A DNA stretch of 64,000 nt, taken from contig NZ_QGDS01000012.1 of NCBI RefSeq assembly GCF_003149105.1, positions 52,417-116,416 of the forward strand, read 5' to 3'. This DNA is from Faecalicatena contorta. Lineage in GTDB: Bacteria > Bacillota > Clostridia > Lachnospirales > Lachnospiraceae. The notes beneath the pieces were generated by a model. That model had not been told where the DNA came from and made no database searches. It was given only the letters and a program-made list of their open reading frames with translations. This document shows, in pieces, positions 52,148 through 61,877 of the stretch. How positions within the stretch are numbered: the stretch's first letter is position 1; each line of letters begins with the position of its first letter. The translations under genes and the position numbers were made by a program.

Positions 52148-53356
52148 TTGTTAGAAATTAAAACAAACGAATCAGAAGCGGCTGCAAGAATAATTGTTAT
52201 CGGAGTCGGCGGCGGCGGTAATAACGCAGTAAACCGCATGATTGATGAGCAGATTGCAGGCGTGGAATTTATCGCAATCAATACAGATAAGCAGGCACTC
52301 CAATTATGTAAAGCTCCCACTCTGATGCAGATCGGTGAGAAGCTGACGAAAGGTCTCGGTGCAGGTGCACAGCCGGAAGTAGGGGAGAAGGCTGCGGAGG
52401 AAAGTGCTGAAGAGATATCTGCCGCATTGAAAGGTGCCGACATGGTATTTGTAACATGTGGTATGGGAGGCGGAACAGGAACAGGAGCTACTCCGGTGGT
52501 TGCGCGTATTGCGAAAGAGCAGGGTGCATTGACGGTAGGTGTTGTCACAAAACCATTCCGTTTCGAATCAAGAACACGTATGTCCAATGCCCAAACGGGA
52601 ATAGATAAATTGAAAGAAAATGTGGATACACTGATTGTCATTCCGAATGACAAGCTGTTAGAAGTCGTTGACAGAAGGACAACCATGCCGGAAGCTCTTA
52701 AGAAAGCTGACGAAGTGCTCCAGCAAGGTATTCAGGGTATTACAGACCTGATTAATGTACCATCACTGATTAACCTTGATTTTGCAGATATCCAGACTGT
52801 TATGAAGGACAAGGGTATCGCACATATCGGTATCGGTGCAGGCCGTGGAGATGACAAGGCTTTGGAGGCAGTAAAACAGGCTGTTGCCAGTCCGCTGCTT
52901 GAGACAACTATCCAAGGGGCATCTCATGTTATCATCAATATTTCTGGTGATATTACACTGATGGATGCGTCCGATGCGGCTGAATATGTACAGGAATTAG
53001 CCGGAGAGAATGCAAATATTATCTTTGGTGCTATGTATGACGATTCCAGGTCCGACGAGGCTACAATCACCGTTATTGCAACCGGCTTACATAATGTAGG
53101 CGGAAGTTCTTCCAAGCTGAAAGCAAGACTGGAAGGACAGCAGAAGGTAGGATCAATTCTTCCTTCCGGAGATATGGCGAGCAGAAGTCCTATAGATATG
53201 GAACAGCGCAGAGCTGCGGCAGCTGGAAGAACAGGGGCAGCATCTCCGTCAGGACGGACGGCAGGAAGTGCAATGCCGACGCTGGAACAGCCAAGAACAC
53301 CATCAAGTAAGGTGAAAGAGCAGTCTATCAAAATTCCGGATTTCTTTAAGAAGTAA
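52148..53356 (+). CDS. ftsZ: Cell division GTPase FtsZ
   Basis: The tubulin-like protein that forms the Z-ring, 402 residues. Nucleotide-binding parts are [15 protein letters not shown] (near 17-31), INTDKQAL, and the tubulin signature [11 protein letters not shown] (near 109-119); the T7 loop has [12 protein letters not shown] variable A/G/S/P linker (about 320-385) leads to the conserved end KIPDFFKK that binds FtsA or SepF. It starts with TTG 52148 after AAAGGAGG. No ftsA lies in this cluster. Confidence 0.98.
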   Translation: MLEIKTNESEAAARIIVIGVGGGGNNAVNRMIDEQIAGVEFIAINTDKQALQLCKAPTLMQIGEKLTKGLGAGAQPEVGEKAAEESAEEISAALKGADMVFVTCGMGGGTGTGATPVVARIAKEQGALTVGVVTKPFRFESRTRMSNAQTGIDKLKENVDTLIVIPNDKLLEVVDRRTTMPEALKKADEVLQQGIQGITDLINVPSLINLDFADIQTVMKDKGIAHIGIGAGRGDDKALEAVKQAVASPLLETTIQGASHVIINISGDITLMDASDAAEYVQELAGENANIIFGAMYDDSRSDEATITVIATGLHNVGGSSSKLKARLEGQQKVGSILPSGDMASRSPIDMEQRRAAAAGRTGAASPSGRTAGSAMPTLEQPRTPSSKVKEQSIKIPDFFKK

Positions 53357-53430
53357 TCCAAACTTCCTGTAAGGCTGCAGAAAAGCGGCAAAGAGGATTT
53401 GGAGAATGTGTTTAATTAAGATAATAGAGC

Positions 53431-53456
53431 ATACTTATTGAACTGCTAACGTTCAA
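53431..53456 (+). repeat. 26-bp direct repeat, left copy (before the histidine kinase)
   Basis: Bases ATACTTATTGAACTGCTAAC then GTTCAA. The right copy at 55426-55451 differs at two positions at most and covers the end of the kinase gene. Each contains the TTGAAC-N7-GTTCAA inverted repeat. Confidence 0.65.
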
Positions 53457-53469
53457 AAAGATAAGAGAT

Positions 53470-53505
53470 AGCAGGAGAACCGCAAAAACGGGACTCCTGC
53501 TTTTT
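53470..53505 (+). terminator. Terminator after ftsZ
   Basis: AGCAGGAG (53470-53477) pairs with CTCCTGCT (53494-53501), with an inner CCG/CGG pair, followed by TTTTTAT. Confidence 0.85.
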
Positions 53506-53600
53506 ATGTCATAGGAAGCTGGCCTCTAAAGCAGGAAACCGAAATATGTGGAACGCCCGGGATGTATATGTTAAAATAGAGCAAAACAGCGGATAAAGGA

Positions 53601-55436
53601 ATGGAGGAAATGTTGCCGGTGAAAAAATGGAAACTTAGTCTTGTATGGAAGATATCTATATTTATGACGGTGATTATATCTGTACTGATTATGGTTGTGT
53701 CGGTTGTGTATCTGCAGACTTTTACCATGTCGGCCAGGGAGGATGCAGCCAGAGAGCTGGAGCAGTCATTGATAAAAGTAGAGCAGAATATAACAGGGAA
53801 TCTGGAGGATGCCCATTCTTTTTTGGATGACTTGTTTTATAAACAGGAATTCCCTTATTTCATGAATGATAAAAATGTTCTTTCCAAAAGTGAGATGAAT
53901 TATTATATTTCATCATTGGAGTCATCACTGTATAATGGCCGGCAGTTATATAATAATATGTTTGGAAATTTCTTGGTATATTCATCAAATAAGCAAATTG
54001 GTGAGAATCAGGGATGCGATTGGCAGTTTCACATGGATACCCTGAGGAAGAAAGAGTACTATGGAGAAATTATGGATAGTCCGAAAAGGTGGCTATATGG
54101 AAAAGTAAGAAACATGAATTTGGTAACCACTACCTTTAAGACAGATAAGCTGAACATGGGAGATTCAGGGAATGAAATTCTACCTCTTTACCGGAAAGTT
54201 TATGACCTGAATACAGAAGAGGTGGTTGGGGTGGTTGAAATAGATCTGAACGTGGCGAGGCTCTCAGATAGTGTAAATCTGGAATCGGAAAGAGGAAACC
54301 GGGGGGTCATGGTTCTGGATGATTCGAAAAACGTCATGGTAGACACTTTTCAAGGTTCTCGGGGAGTTGTAGAGGAGATAAAGGGCGCCATAGACGGGAA
54401 ATCAGGAACAAAAACCTTTTCTTATGATGAGGGGCGTTATCTGATGTTGTACCGTACCTTAAAGGACACAAATCTAGTCACAGTGTCCATTGTAAACCAG
54501 GAAGCTCTGCAGAACTTTTTGCGTACACGGGTCATACTGGTATGGTGTGCGTGTATTTTGTGTCTCCTTGTTTTGTTTGGTATTGTTTATTATCTTGTGC
54601 ATAATATGCTGAAACGTTTGGTTATTCTTGATGATATGATGGGGAAGGTGAGAGAAGGGAATTTTGGAGTTGTCATAGCAGATGATAATGTAGAAGATGA
54701 AGTGACACGTATTACACAATCATTTAATGAAATGTCTATAAGGCTGAATAAGGTGATAGAGGAAAAGGTGCAGTATGAGCAGGCACAGAAAGAAGCGGAG
54801 CTAAAAGCGCTGCAGGCTCAGATTAACCCTCATTTCTTATATAATACATTGGAAAATATGCGTATGCAGTGTGAAATTGATGAATATTATTCTCTGGGAA
54901 ACAGCTTGTCGGTACTGGGAGAATTATTTCGTTACAGTATAAGCTGGGGAGCAGATGAGGTGCGCTTCGAACTGGAATGGAAGAATCTGAAAAATTATAT
55001 TTCTATTATGCAGATGCGCTATGGTGATTCTGTAGAATTTGTTTTAGAAAAAGATGATAATTTAGATGATGTGATTGTCCCTAAATTAATCCTCCAGCCA
55101 TTGATAGAAAATAGTTTTAATCATGGGTTTAAAAATAAGATTCCGCCGTGGGAAGTGAGCATAACTGCTAAAAATCAGGAAAATACCCTAGTGATTACGA
55201 TTACAGACAATGGCAATGGCATCGAGCCGGAAAAATTGGCGATGCTCCAGAAATGTATGGAAGAAAACCGGCCTTTCCAGGATGGGGAAAGTAAAAGGAA
55301 CTCTATCGGTGTTACCAATGTAAAGCAAAGAATCGGACTGCTTTGCAGGCCGGGCAGTACCATGCATATAGAGAGCCAGCCGGGAGCCGGAACAAAAATC
55401 GTACTTGTTATTACTTATGCAACTAATACTTATTGA
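53601..55436 (+). CDS. YesM-type sensor histidine kinase
   Basis: Sensor of a two-component system, likely for a carbohydrate signal. It has 611 residues: a transmembrane helix near 15-37, an extracytoplasmic Cache-like domain (about 40-300), a second helix near 308-330, HAMP (about 330-385), and the kinase with QAQINPHFLYNTLENM (phospho-His near 410) and HATPase parts LILQPLIENSFNHGF and ITDNGNGI. The response regulator follows 222 bp later, and an ABC sugar importer follows that. ATG 53601 is kept; ATG 53610 or TTG 53613 have a better-spaced GGAGG and are possible. Confidence 0.94.
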   Translation: MEEMLPVKKWKLSLVWKISIFMTVIISVLIMVVSVVYLQTFTMSAREDAARELEQSLIKVEQNITGNLEDAHSFLDDLFYKQEFPYFMNDKNVLSKSEMNYYISSLESSLYNGRQLYNNMFGNFLVYSSNKQIGENQGCDWQFHMDTLRKKEYYGEIMDSPKRWLYGKVRNMNLVTTTFKTDKLNMGDSGNEILPLYRKVYDLNTEEVVGVVEIDLNVARLSDSVNLESERGNRGVMVLDDSKNVMVDTFQGSRGVVEEIKGAIDGKSGTKTFSYDEGRYLMLYRTLKDTNLVTVSIVNQEALQNFLRTRVILVWCACILCLLVLFGIVYYLVHNMLKRLVILDDMMGKVREGNFGVVIADDNVEDEVTRITQSFNEMSIRLNKVIEEKVQYEQAQKEAELKALQAQINPHFLYNTLENMRMQCEIDEYYSLGNSLSVLGELFRYSISWGADEVRFELEWKNLKNYISIMQMRYGDSVEFVLEKDDNLDDVIVPKLILQPLIENSFNHGFKNKIPPWEVSITAKNQENTLVITITDNGNGIEPEKLAMLQKCMEENRPFQDGESKRNSIGVTNVKQRIGLLCRPGSTMHIESQPGAGTKIVLVITYATNTY

Positions 55437-55451
55437 ACTGCTAATGTTCAA
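55426..55451 (+). repeat. 26-bp direct repeat, right copy (over the kinase stop codon)
   Basis: Bases ATACTTATTGAACTGCTAAT then GTTCAA. The kinase TGA stop is inside this repeat. See the left copy at 53431. Confidence 0.65.
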
Positions 55452-55483
55452 TATGGTAGGCTTGGTGTTATCAAGCCATAGTT

Positions 55484-55505
55484 GCAAAGTACATCCTGTC
55501 GACTT
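55484..55505 (-). repeat. Fragment of the 99-bp repeat, reverse orientation
   Basis: On the minus strand these 22 bases read AAGTCGACAGGATGTACTTT then GC, identical to the central linker of copy A. Adjacent minus-strand sequence (55483 to about 55455) can form a hairpin (GGCTTG/CAAGCC) at the place of the second hairpin of the repeat; the first half is diverged. Confidence 0.6.
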
Positions 55506-55658
55506 GCTTATACTACTTAATGAAACATTGAACACTTGGTGAGGTCTTTTCGAACTTAGTGTGAAAGTTCACCAGTGGTGTGTTTTTTCGAACTTAGCAG
55601 CATGGCTGTTTCCACAGTGACATGGATGTTTCAGCGGAAAATAGAATGGGAGATGGAT

Positions 55659-57230
55659 ATGTTTAGGTTGTTAATAGCAGATGATGAACAGTTTATTAGA
55701 AAAGGGATAATTTCCATACTAAAGAAGAATCTGACGGAGGAAATTCAGTGCATAGAGGCTGCAAACGGGCAGGAAGCATTGGAAAAAGCCAGGGAAACAG
55801 CGCTGAATTTGATTATTACAGATATTAGTATGCCGGGATGTGACGGACTGGAATTTATAAGGCAGATCAGGGAGGAAAATAAAACAATACCTGTTGTTAT
55901 TTTATCAGGATATGATAATTTTGAGTATGCTCAGAGGGCAATCCGTCTGGGAGTCAGCGAGTATATCATGAAGCCTATAAAAAAACAGGAGTTTATCACT
56001 CTGATACAGGAGTACATAGATGATATCAGAAAGCAGAAAGCCCGGACAATTCAAGAGCTGAACCGAAAAATGGAAAATGACAGAATTATGGAACGGCTGA
56101 AGCATGATTTTCTGTTAGGCCTTCTCAAATGCCCAAGCAGTGCAGAAGCAGAGCGCTATTTGATACAACTAAAGGAACTGGGGATGGAGTTTGAGTCAAA
56201 GCTGTATATTTGTGCGGTGATTGAATACAAAGTCAGGGAAGATAATCAGGACTACATGGACTTTGCTGCGAAAAATATTTTAGATGAATACCTGAATCTG
56301 GAGGCGGAAAATGAAAGAATCATCAATGTTACATATGATAAAGGGCAGATTGTTACTATATTCGAAGGCTGCAACCAGCTATCCCTTCAGGAGTCCAAGA
56401 AAAAGCTGATAAGGAAAGCCGCTTCTCTTATTAAGAAGTACTGCAAGACAGAAGTTTATGCGGGAATCGGAGATGTGGCATACGATTTTATTCATCTGCA
56501 TACTTCTTTGAGACATGCGCTGCTGGCAGCAGATTTTAAGCTGTATGGACATGGGGATATTGTAATGGTCTATGACGAAATAGAAAAAGAGTCTGTGGTA
56601 AAGGCACCGAATCTTGTGAAGTATATGAAACCTGTTGAGAATATTAATATATTTCATATTTTGGAGGAAATGCAGAAAATCTTGAACCAAGGGGAAAACA
56701 AACAGGTCATCAATACCCTGAAAAAAGAGTATGAAGACATTCAGGAATATATCAGCCTTCAGCTTATCAGGCATCAGACCGGAAAGGACGGGGAACTAAG
56801 CGCCTATACGCCCCTGGCCCGCTGCTGGGATTTCAGTGAAGTGAAAAGGGAGCTGAAGGAAAGAATTGAACTCCTGCAGCAGTCTCTGAATAAAGGAAAC
56901 CAGGGAAATACACAGTTGAGTAAGATGATACTGCAGTATGTAGATGAACATATTACAGAGGAGCTGGACCTGAATCTGATTGCGGACAAGTTTAACAGAA
57001 CTCCCGGATATATCAGTACTATTTTTAAACGGCATACAGAAGGCGGATTTAATACCTATCTAACAAACGAGAGAATAAAAATTGCAAAAAAGTTAATCGG
57101 GGACAGTAGTATTCCTATACAAGAAATTAGTGAGCTGAGCGGATTCAGCAATTCAAAATATTTTTCTGTTGTATTTAAGAAAATGACAGGGGAGTCACCC
57201 AGGGAATACAGAGCCAGGCATATCAGATAA
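55659..57230 (+). CDS. YesN-type response regulator with AraC DNA-binding domain
   Basis: Partner of the preceding kinase. It has 523 residues: receiver domain with FRLLIADDEQF, phospho-Asp55 in LIITDISMPGCDG, and YIMKPIKK; a long middle region (about 130-410); and a C-terminal AraC-type double HTH (LDLNLIADKFNRTPGYIST, then IPIQEISELSGFSNSKYFS and FKKMTGESPREYR). ATG 55659 is chosen, with GGGAG six bases upstream; the frame extends upstream to 55575 without a ribosome site. It most likely activates the ABC importer and catabolic genes downstream. Confidence 0.94.
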   Translation: MFRLLIADDEQFIRKGIISILKKNLTEEIQCIEAANGQEALEKARETALNLIITDISMPGCDGLEFIRQIREENKTIPVVILSGYDNFEYAQRAIRLGVSEYIMKPIKKQEFITLIQEYIDDIRKQKARTIQELNRKMENDRIMERLKHDFLLGLLKCPSSAEAERYLIQLKELGMEFESKLYICAVIEYKVREDNQDYMDFAAKNILDEYLNLEAENERIINVTYDKGQIVTIFEGCNQLSLQESKKKLIRKAASLIKKYCKTEVYAGIGDVAYDFIHLHTSLRHALLAADFKLYGHGDIVMVYDEIEKESVVKAPNLVKYMKPVENINIFHILEEMQKILNQGENKQVINTLKKEYEDIQEYISLQLIRHQTGKDGELSAYTPLARCWDFSEVKRELKERIELLQQSLNKGNQGNTQLSKMILQYVDEHITEELDLNLIADKFNRTPGYISTIFKRHTEGGFNTYLTNERIKIAKKLIGDSSIPIQEISELSGFSNSKYFSVVFKKMTGESPREYRARHIR

Positions 57231-57250
57231 TGCAGTAAAGAGACTTTTAT

Positions 57251-57315
57251 AAGAGGATGTTGCGAAATCTAGTATCTTTCTTTGAGATATTTGCATTTTG
57301 CAGCATCCTCTTTGA
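57251..57315 (+). terminator. Terminator after the response regulator
   Basis: AAGAGGATGTTGC (57251-57263) pairs with GCAGCATCCTCTT (57300-57312), one G-U pair, followed by TTGATAATTG. The T-run is weak. Confidence 0.6.
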
Positions 57316-57504
57316 TAATTGTATCACAAACTATATGGAAAATTTAAACTTAATTGTAAAAATTCAAACCTTTTTCCCAGGCAGAAAGACGGTAAAATAA
57401 GTTTGCAGTGACAAAGTAAGTGGGGCGTACAAATTGTGGGAATGCATTTTCAAACGCACCCGAACTAACGTCAGAAAAAGAAATGCAGGAAAGGGGCGGG
57501 GGTC

Positions 57505-58986
57505 TTGAATTTATTAGAGATGCGGGCAATTGAAAAAAGCTTCAATACGGTAAAAGTGCTGCACGGGGTTGATTTTGTATTACGGCCGGGGACAGTACAT
57601 GCACTGATGGGAGAAAATGGTGCGGGGAAATCCACACTGATGAAGGCATTGGCAGGAATACATAAATGCGACAAAGGCTCTATGATGATTAAAGGAAAAG
57701 AGATTGAAATCACTTCTCCAAAACATTCCCAGTCTTTGGGAGTAGCAATGATTCATCAGGAATTATCACCGGTGCCGGAAATGACTGTTGCGGAGAATAT
57801 TTACCTTGGAAGAGAACCGGAGAAGGGGATTTTCCTTGACTATGCACAGTTGTATAAACAGACTGAAGAATTACTTGCAAGTCTGAATGTGAAAATAAGC
57901 CCTAAGGCAAGAGTGGGGGACTTGAAAGTTGCAGACCAGCAATTGGTAGAAATTGCAAAGGCCATTTCCTTAAATGCCGAAATCATCATTATGGATGAGC
58001 CGACATCGGCAATTACGGATAAAGAAGTGGAAAATTTGTTTCATGTAATCAGGGATTTGAAAGACCAGCAAAAGGGGATTATTTATATTTCCCATAAAAT
58101 GGACGAGATTTTCCAGATTGCAGATGACATTACAGTGCTCAGGGATGGGAGATATGTAAACACCTGGCAGGCAAAGGACATTGACAATAATATTCTCATT
58201 AAAAATATGGTTGGCCGGGAATTAACAGAGATATTCCCCAAAACCGAAGTTCCTATTACCGACACTATGCTGGAAGTAAAGAACTTTTCTGTCACAGGGC
58301 AATTTGAAGATATCAGTTTCCGCGTCAGAAAAGGTGAAATATTTGGGATTGCGGGGCTTGTAGGGGCCGGAAGAACGGAATTAATGCATGCTATTTTCGG
58401 ATTGAGCAAAAAGGAGCAGGGTGAGATTATTTTCGATGGAGAAAAACTGGATATCCATAATCCAAAAGATGCGATTAAACATGGAATCGCATATGTGACG
58501 GAGGATAGAAAGGATGAAGGGCTGGTGCTTGAGATGAGCGTGGGGCAAAACATTACCCTTCCCTCTATGAAAGAGATGAGCCAGGGCCTATTCATTAATT
58601 CCGGGAAGGAGAATCGGACCATTAAACATCAGATTGAGCAGCTGCGCATTAAGCTGAATAGTTCAAGGCAGCTTGTAAAATCTCTGTCCGGAGGAAATCA
58701 ACAGAAGGTAGTATTGGCAAAATGGCTGATACGGGAACCAAGACTGCTTATTCTGGATGAGCCTACCAGAGGAATCGATGTAGGTGCAAAAGCGGAAATC
58801 TATAAAATCATGTGTGAGTTCGTTTCCAAAGGAAATGCAATTATTATGATTTCATCGGAAATGCCTGAGGTTATGGGAATGGCAGACAGAGTACTGGTGC
58901 TGAGCAATGGCAAAGCGGGCGGAGAACTGGAGAGAACGGAATTTGGGCAGGAACGTATTATGGAGATGGCAGTATCACATATATAA
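57505..58986 (+). CDS. Sugar ABC importer ATPase with two nucleotide-binding domains (RbsA/MglA type)
   Basis: Energises uptake with the following permease and binding protein. It has 493 residues. The first domain has GENGAGKST (36-44), and MDEPTSAITDKE as Walker B; the second has the degenerate loop GLVGAGRTE, LSGGNQQKV signature and LDEPTRGIDVGAKAE, which is the known asymmetry of the family. It starts with TTG 57505 after a G-rich site. It opens an operon likely controlled by the adjacent two-component system. Substrate cannot be read from the ATPase. Confidence 0.95.
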   Translation: MNLLEMRAIEKSFNTVKVLHGVDFVLRPGTVHALMGENGAGKSTLMKALAGIHKCDKGSMMIKGKEIEITSPKHSQSLGVAMIHQELSPVPEMTVAENIYLGREPEKGIFLDYAQLYKQTEELLASLNVKISPKARVGDLKVADQQLVEIAKAISLNAEIIIMDEPTSAITDKEVENLFHVIRDLKDQQKGIIYISHKMDEIFQIADDITVLRDGRYVNTWQAKDIDNNILIKNMVGRELTEIFPKTEVPITDTMLEVKNFSVTGQFEDISFRVRKGEIFGIAGLVGAGRTELMHAIFGLSKKEQGEIIFDGEKLDIHNPKDAIKHGIAYVTEDRKDEGLVLEMSVGQNITLPSMKEMSQGLFINSGKENRTIKHQIEQLRIKLNSSRQLVKSLSGGNQQKVVLAKWLIREPRLLILDEPTRGIDVGAKAEIYKIMCEFVSKGNAIIMISSEMPEVMGMADRVLVLSNGKAGGELERTEFGQERIMEMAVSHI

Positions 58987-59001
58987 TGGAGAGGTAAAGG
59001 G

Positions 59002-59964
59002 ATGGAAAAGGCGATAGAAAAAAGACAATTTAACATAAAAGAATTTGCTGCAAAATATGGAGTTATCATCGGGTTGATTCTGATTATGACATTTTTTACG
59101 GTAATGAAAGCAAAGTTTCTAACAGTGGACAATATGCTGAATATGCTGCGGCAGACATCCATTAATGGATTTTTGGCGATTGGAATGACATTTGTAGTTC
59201 TGACCGGAGGAATTGATCTTTCCGTAGGGTCTATAGTTGGTGCCTCCGGCATGTTTGCCGCACTGGTGGCAAGGACAGAGACAGGAATGCCCTGGTTTCT
59301 GGCGGTACTTACAGGTTTGACAGTAGGGCTGATGCTGGGACTTCTCAATGGAATTATTATTGCATATTTAAAGGTTCCTGCATTTATTGCTACCCTGGGT
59401 ATGCTGAGTATAGCCAGAGGGGTTACGTTTATGGCAAGTGATGCCAAACCGGTTCCGGGGCTTAGCCCCCAGTTCCTGAAAATGGGCGGCGGAAGTATTG
59501 GAATCATTCCCATACCGATTATTGTTCTTGTGGTAGTACTTGTAGTTTGTTATATAGTGCTGTATAAAACAAGATATGGGCGTTATGTATTTGCAACCGG
59601 AGGGAATCCCGTATCTGCAAGGGTATCCGGTATTAATGTAAAGATGATTATCTGCTCGGTGTATATGATTTCTGGTGTTCTTGCAGGACTTGCAGGAGTT
59701 ATCCTGACTTCCCGTGTAACATCAGGGCTGGCAGCCAGCGGAGAAGGATATGAAGTAGATGCCATTGCAGCGGCAGTTATCGGCGGCAACAGCCTGGCAG
59801 GAGGCAGAGGACGGCTGTGGGGTACAATTATCGGCTTTCTGATTATGGGGGCGATGAATAATGGATTAGATATGATGGCAGTTTCTTCCTACTGGCAGTT
59901 AGTTATCAAAGGAATTATTATTATAGGTGCAGTTATGCTGGATTCCCTGAATGAGTCTAAATAG
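59002..59964 (+). CDS. Sugar ABC importer permease (RbsC type)
   Basis: Membrane channel of the importer, 320 residues with about nine or ten hydrophobic segments. Family features are FVVLTGGIDLSVGS (near 69-82), PAFIATLGMLSIARG (near 127-141) and the C-terminal ATGGNPVSARVSGI with IAAAVIGGNSLAGGRG. It is 15 bp after the ATPase gene. Confidence 0.95.
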   Translation: MEKAIEKRQFNIKEFAAKYGVIIGLILIMTFFTVMKAKFLTVDNMLNMLRQTSINGFLAIGMTFVVLTGGIDLSVGSIVGASGMFAALVARTETGMPWFLAVLTGLTVGLMLGLLNGIIIAYLKVPAFIATLGMLSIARGVTFMASDAKPVPGLSPQFLKMGGGSIGIIPIPIIVLVVVLVVCYIVLYKTRYGRYVFATGGNPVSARVSGINVKMIICSVYMISGVLAGLAGVILTSRVTSGLAASGEGYEVDAIAAAVIGGNSLAGGRGRLWGTIIGFLIMGAMNNGLDMMAVSSYWQLVIKGIIIIGAVMLDSLNESK

Positions 59965-60044
59965 AAGTGCCTTATAGACAAATAAGAAGCAAAGCGGGTC
60001 TAAGGGTGCCCGTTTTGACATAAAAAACAAGGAGGATTTAAGAA

Positions 60045-61010
60045 ATGAAAAAGAGGGTATTAAGTATTTTGATGTGTGCAGTCATGGTGGGCTCAATGCT
60101 TATAGGGTGCGGGGCAGCAGATAAGCAGGCAAAGAGTGAGGCAAAAGAGGACAGTTCTGAAGAAACAATTAAAATCGGTATTACACTCTACAGTTTAAAA
60201 AATGAGTTTACAGTAAGGCTCGCTAATGCGGCAGAAGCAAAGGCAAAAGAACTGGGAGTTGAATTGAAAGTTTATGATGGAAATTATGATCCGAGTACCC
60301 AGATCAGCCAGGTTGAAACAATGATTTCTGACGGATGCAAAGGAATCATCCTGAATCCTCAGGATGCGGAAGCATGCGCCCCCTGTGTGGATAAAGCTGT
60401 TGAAGCAGGAATTCCGATTGTAGGTGTTAATACGAGAGTAAAGAGCGACAAGCTCACTAGCTATGTAGGATCTCAGGATGTAACAGCCGGTGAGATGGAA
60501 ATGCAGAAAATTGTAGACTTATTAGGTGGAAAAGGCAACATCGTGATTATTGAAGGTCCTATGGGACAATCTGCACAGATTGAAAGAAGAGAAGGTATCC
60601 AAAACATTCTGGATAAAAATCCGGACATCAAAGTACTTGCAGAGAAGACTGCAAACTGGTCACGTTCAGAGGCAATGACTGTAATGGAAACATGGCTCCA
60701 GGCATTTGACCAAATTGATGCAATTGTTGCTGAAAATGACGAAATGGCTCTTGGTGCAAGAGAGGCAGTAAAAGCAGCAGGAAAAGATATTCCCGCTATT
60801 GGAGTTGATGGTATAACAGATGCATTAAATGCAGTAGAAAATGATGATCTTGTAGCATCTATCTTCCAGGATGGAGCAGGCCAGGGAAGCAAAGCAGTAG
60901 AAGTCCTTGTGAATGCAATCAAAGGCGATACAGTAGATGAGAACTACTGGATTGATTTTGAGGAAGTAAACAAAGACAACGTTGCAGAATTCAAAAAGAG
61001 AGCACAATAG
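60045..61010 (+). CDS. Sugar-binding lipoprotein of the ABC importer (RbsB-like)
   Basis: An extracytoplasmic binding protein of 321 residues. It has a lipoprotein signal peptide with LIGC (Cys22), then a periplasmic-binding-protein type I fold (KIGITLYSLKNEFTVRLANA, then GIILNPQDAEA and IVGVNTRVKSDK, with AIVAENDEMALGA in the second lobe). It resembles ribose/allose/xylitol-type binding proteins; the ligand is unknown. AAGGAGG precedes ATG. A weak five-pair hairpin near 60003-60022 lies in the 80-bp gap after the permease and may set a higher expression level. Confidence 0.95.
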   Translation: MKKRVLSILMCAVMVGSMLIGCGAADKQAKSEAKEDSSEETIKIGITLYSLKNEFTVRLANAAEAKAKELGVELKVYDGNYDPSTQISQVETMISDGCKGIILNPQDAEACAPCVDKAVEAGIPIVGVNTRVKSDKLTSYVGSQDVTAGEMEMQKIVDLLGGKGNIVIIEGPMGQSAQIERREGIQNILDKNPDIKVLAEKTANWSRSEAMTVMETWLQAFDQIDAIVAENDEMALGAREAVKAAGKDIPAIGVDGITDALNAVENDDLVASIFQDGAGQGSKAVEVLVNAIKGDTVDENYWIDFEEVNKDNVAEFKKRAQ

Positions 61011-61082
61011 TACAACAGGGGACAGTCCCTTTTGAAAGCCATTTTCAGAATATTCTGAACTTAAGAAAGGAGGAAGCTTGAA

Positions 61083-61850
61083 TTGATTAAATATTATGGG
61101 GTAGATGCGGAGTTTTCATTAGAAGGGAAAACTGCGATTATTACAGGTGGTGCTGCGGGCATAGGATATGCCACGGCGGAATTCTTTTCAAAAAAAGAAG
61201 TCAATCTTTGCTTGGCGGATTTAAATCCCAATGTAAATGAGGTGGCTAAGAAACTCCAGGATAATGCGATTGGTGTGGCAGGAAATGCTACAGATGCAGA
61301 ATACCGGAAGAAGGTACTGGAGGAAGCACTAAACGCCTTCGGACGGGTGGATATATTAGTGAACTGTGCCGGAATCGTTGCACTGGAAAGTGCCGAGAGC
61401 CTGACTGAGACAGACTGGGACAGAACGATGGATGTTAATCTGAAAGCATCCTTTATGATGGCACAGATGATAGGCAAATATTTTATTGATCATGAAGTGG
61501 ATGGATGTATTGTCAACATGGCATCCCAGGCGGGAGTTATAGCCCTTGATAAGCATGTGGCCTACTGTGCATCCAAAGGAGCAATCATTTCGATGACAAA
61601 AGTCCTTGCGTACGAGTGGGGAAAATACGGGATACGTGTAAACGCAGTTTCTCCCACAGTTGTATTGACAGAGCTTGGACATAAGGCATGGGATGGCCCT
61701 GTAGGAGATGCATTTAAGAAGGAAATGCCTTCTGAGAGGTTTGCGGAACCTGATGAAATTGCAGCAGCAATTGCATTTTTGTGCAGCGGAGGTGCAGCCA
61801 TGATTACAGGGCATAACCTGATAATAGATGGCGGATATACAATCAAATAA
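61083..61850 (+). CDS. Short-chain dehydrogenase, possible polyol dehydrogenase
   Basis: A classical SDR of 255 residues. It has the NAD(P) motif TGGAAGIG (21-28), NCAG (94-97), and catalytic Ser148, Tyr161, Lys165 (MASQAG, YCASK). The overall sequence recalls the GolD/D-threitol dehydrogenase branch. It sits between an RbsABC-like importer and DhaK/DhaL, so a role in oxidising an imported polyol to a ketose fits. TTG 61083 follows AAAGGAGGAAGC. Fold and class are secure; substrate is inferred. Confidence 0.9.
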   Translation: MIKYYGVDAEFSLEGKTAIITGGAAGIGYATAEFFSKKEVNLCLADLNPNVNEVAKKLQDNAIGVAGNATDAEYRKKVLEEALNAFGRVDILVNCAGIVALESAESLTETDWDRTMDVNLKASFMMAQMIGKYFIDHEVDGCIVNMASQAGVIALDKHVAYCASKGAIISMTKVLAYEWGKYGIRVNAVSPTVVLTELGHKAWDGPVGDAFKKEMPSERFAEPDEIAAAIAFLCSGGAAMITGHNLIIDGGYTIK

Positions 61851-61877
61851 CTTTTTAACTAATACTGGAGGAGAGAG

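Noticed and set aside
52090..52686. Long open frame antisense to ftsZ, and similar antisense frames over mraY, SDR and DhaL genes
   Set aside because: These mirror codon bias of well-conserved genes on the other strand and show no family motifs or ribosome sites.
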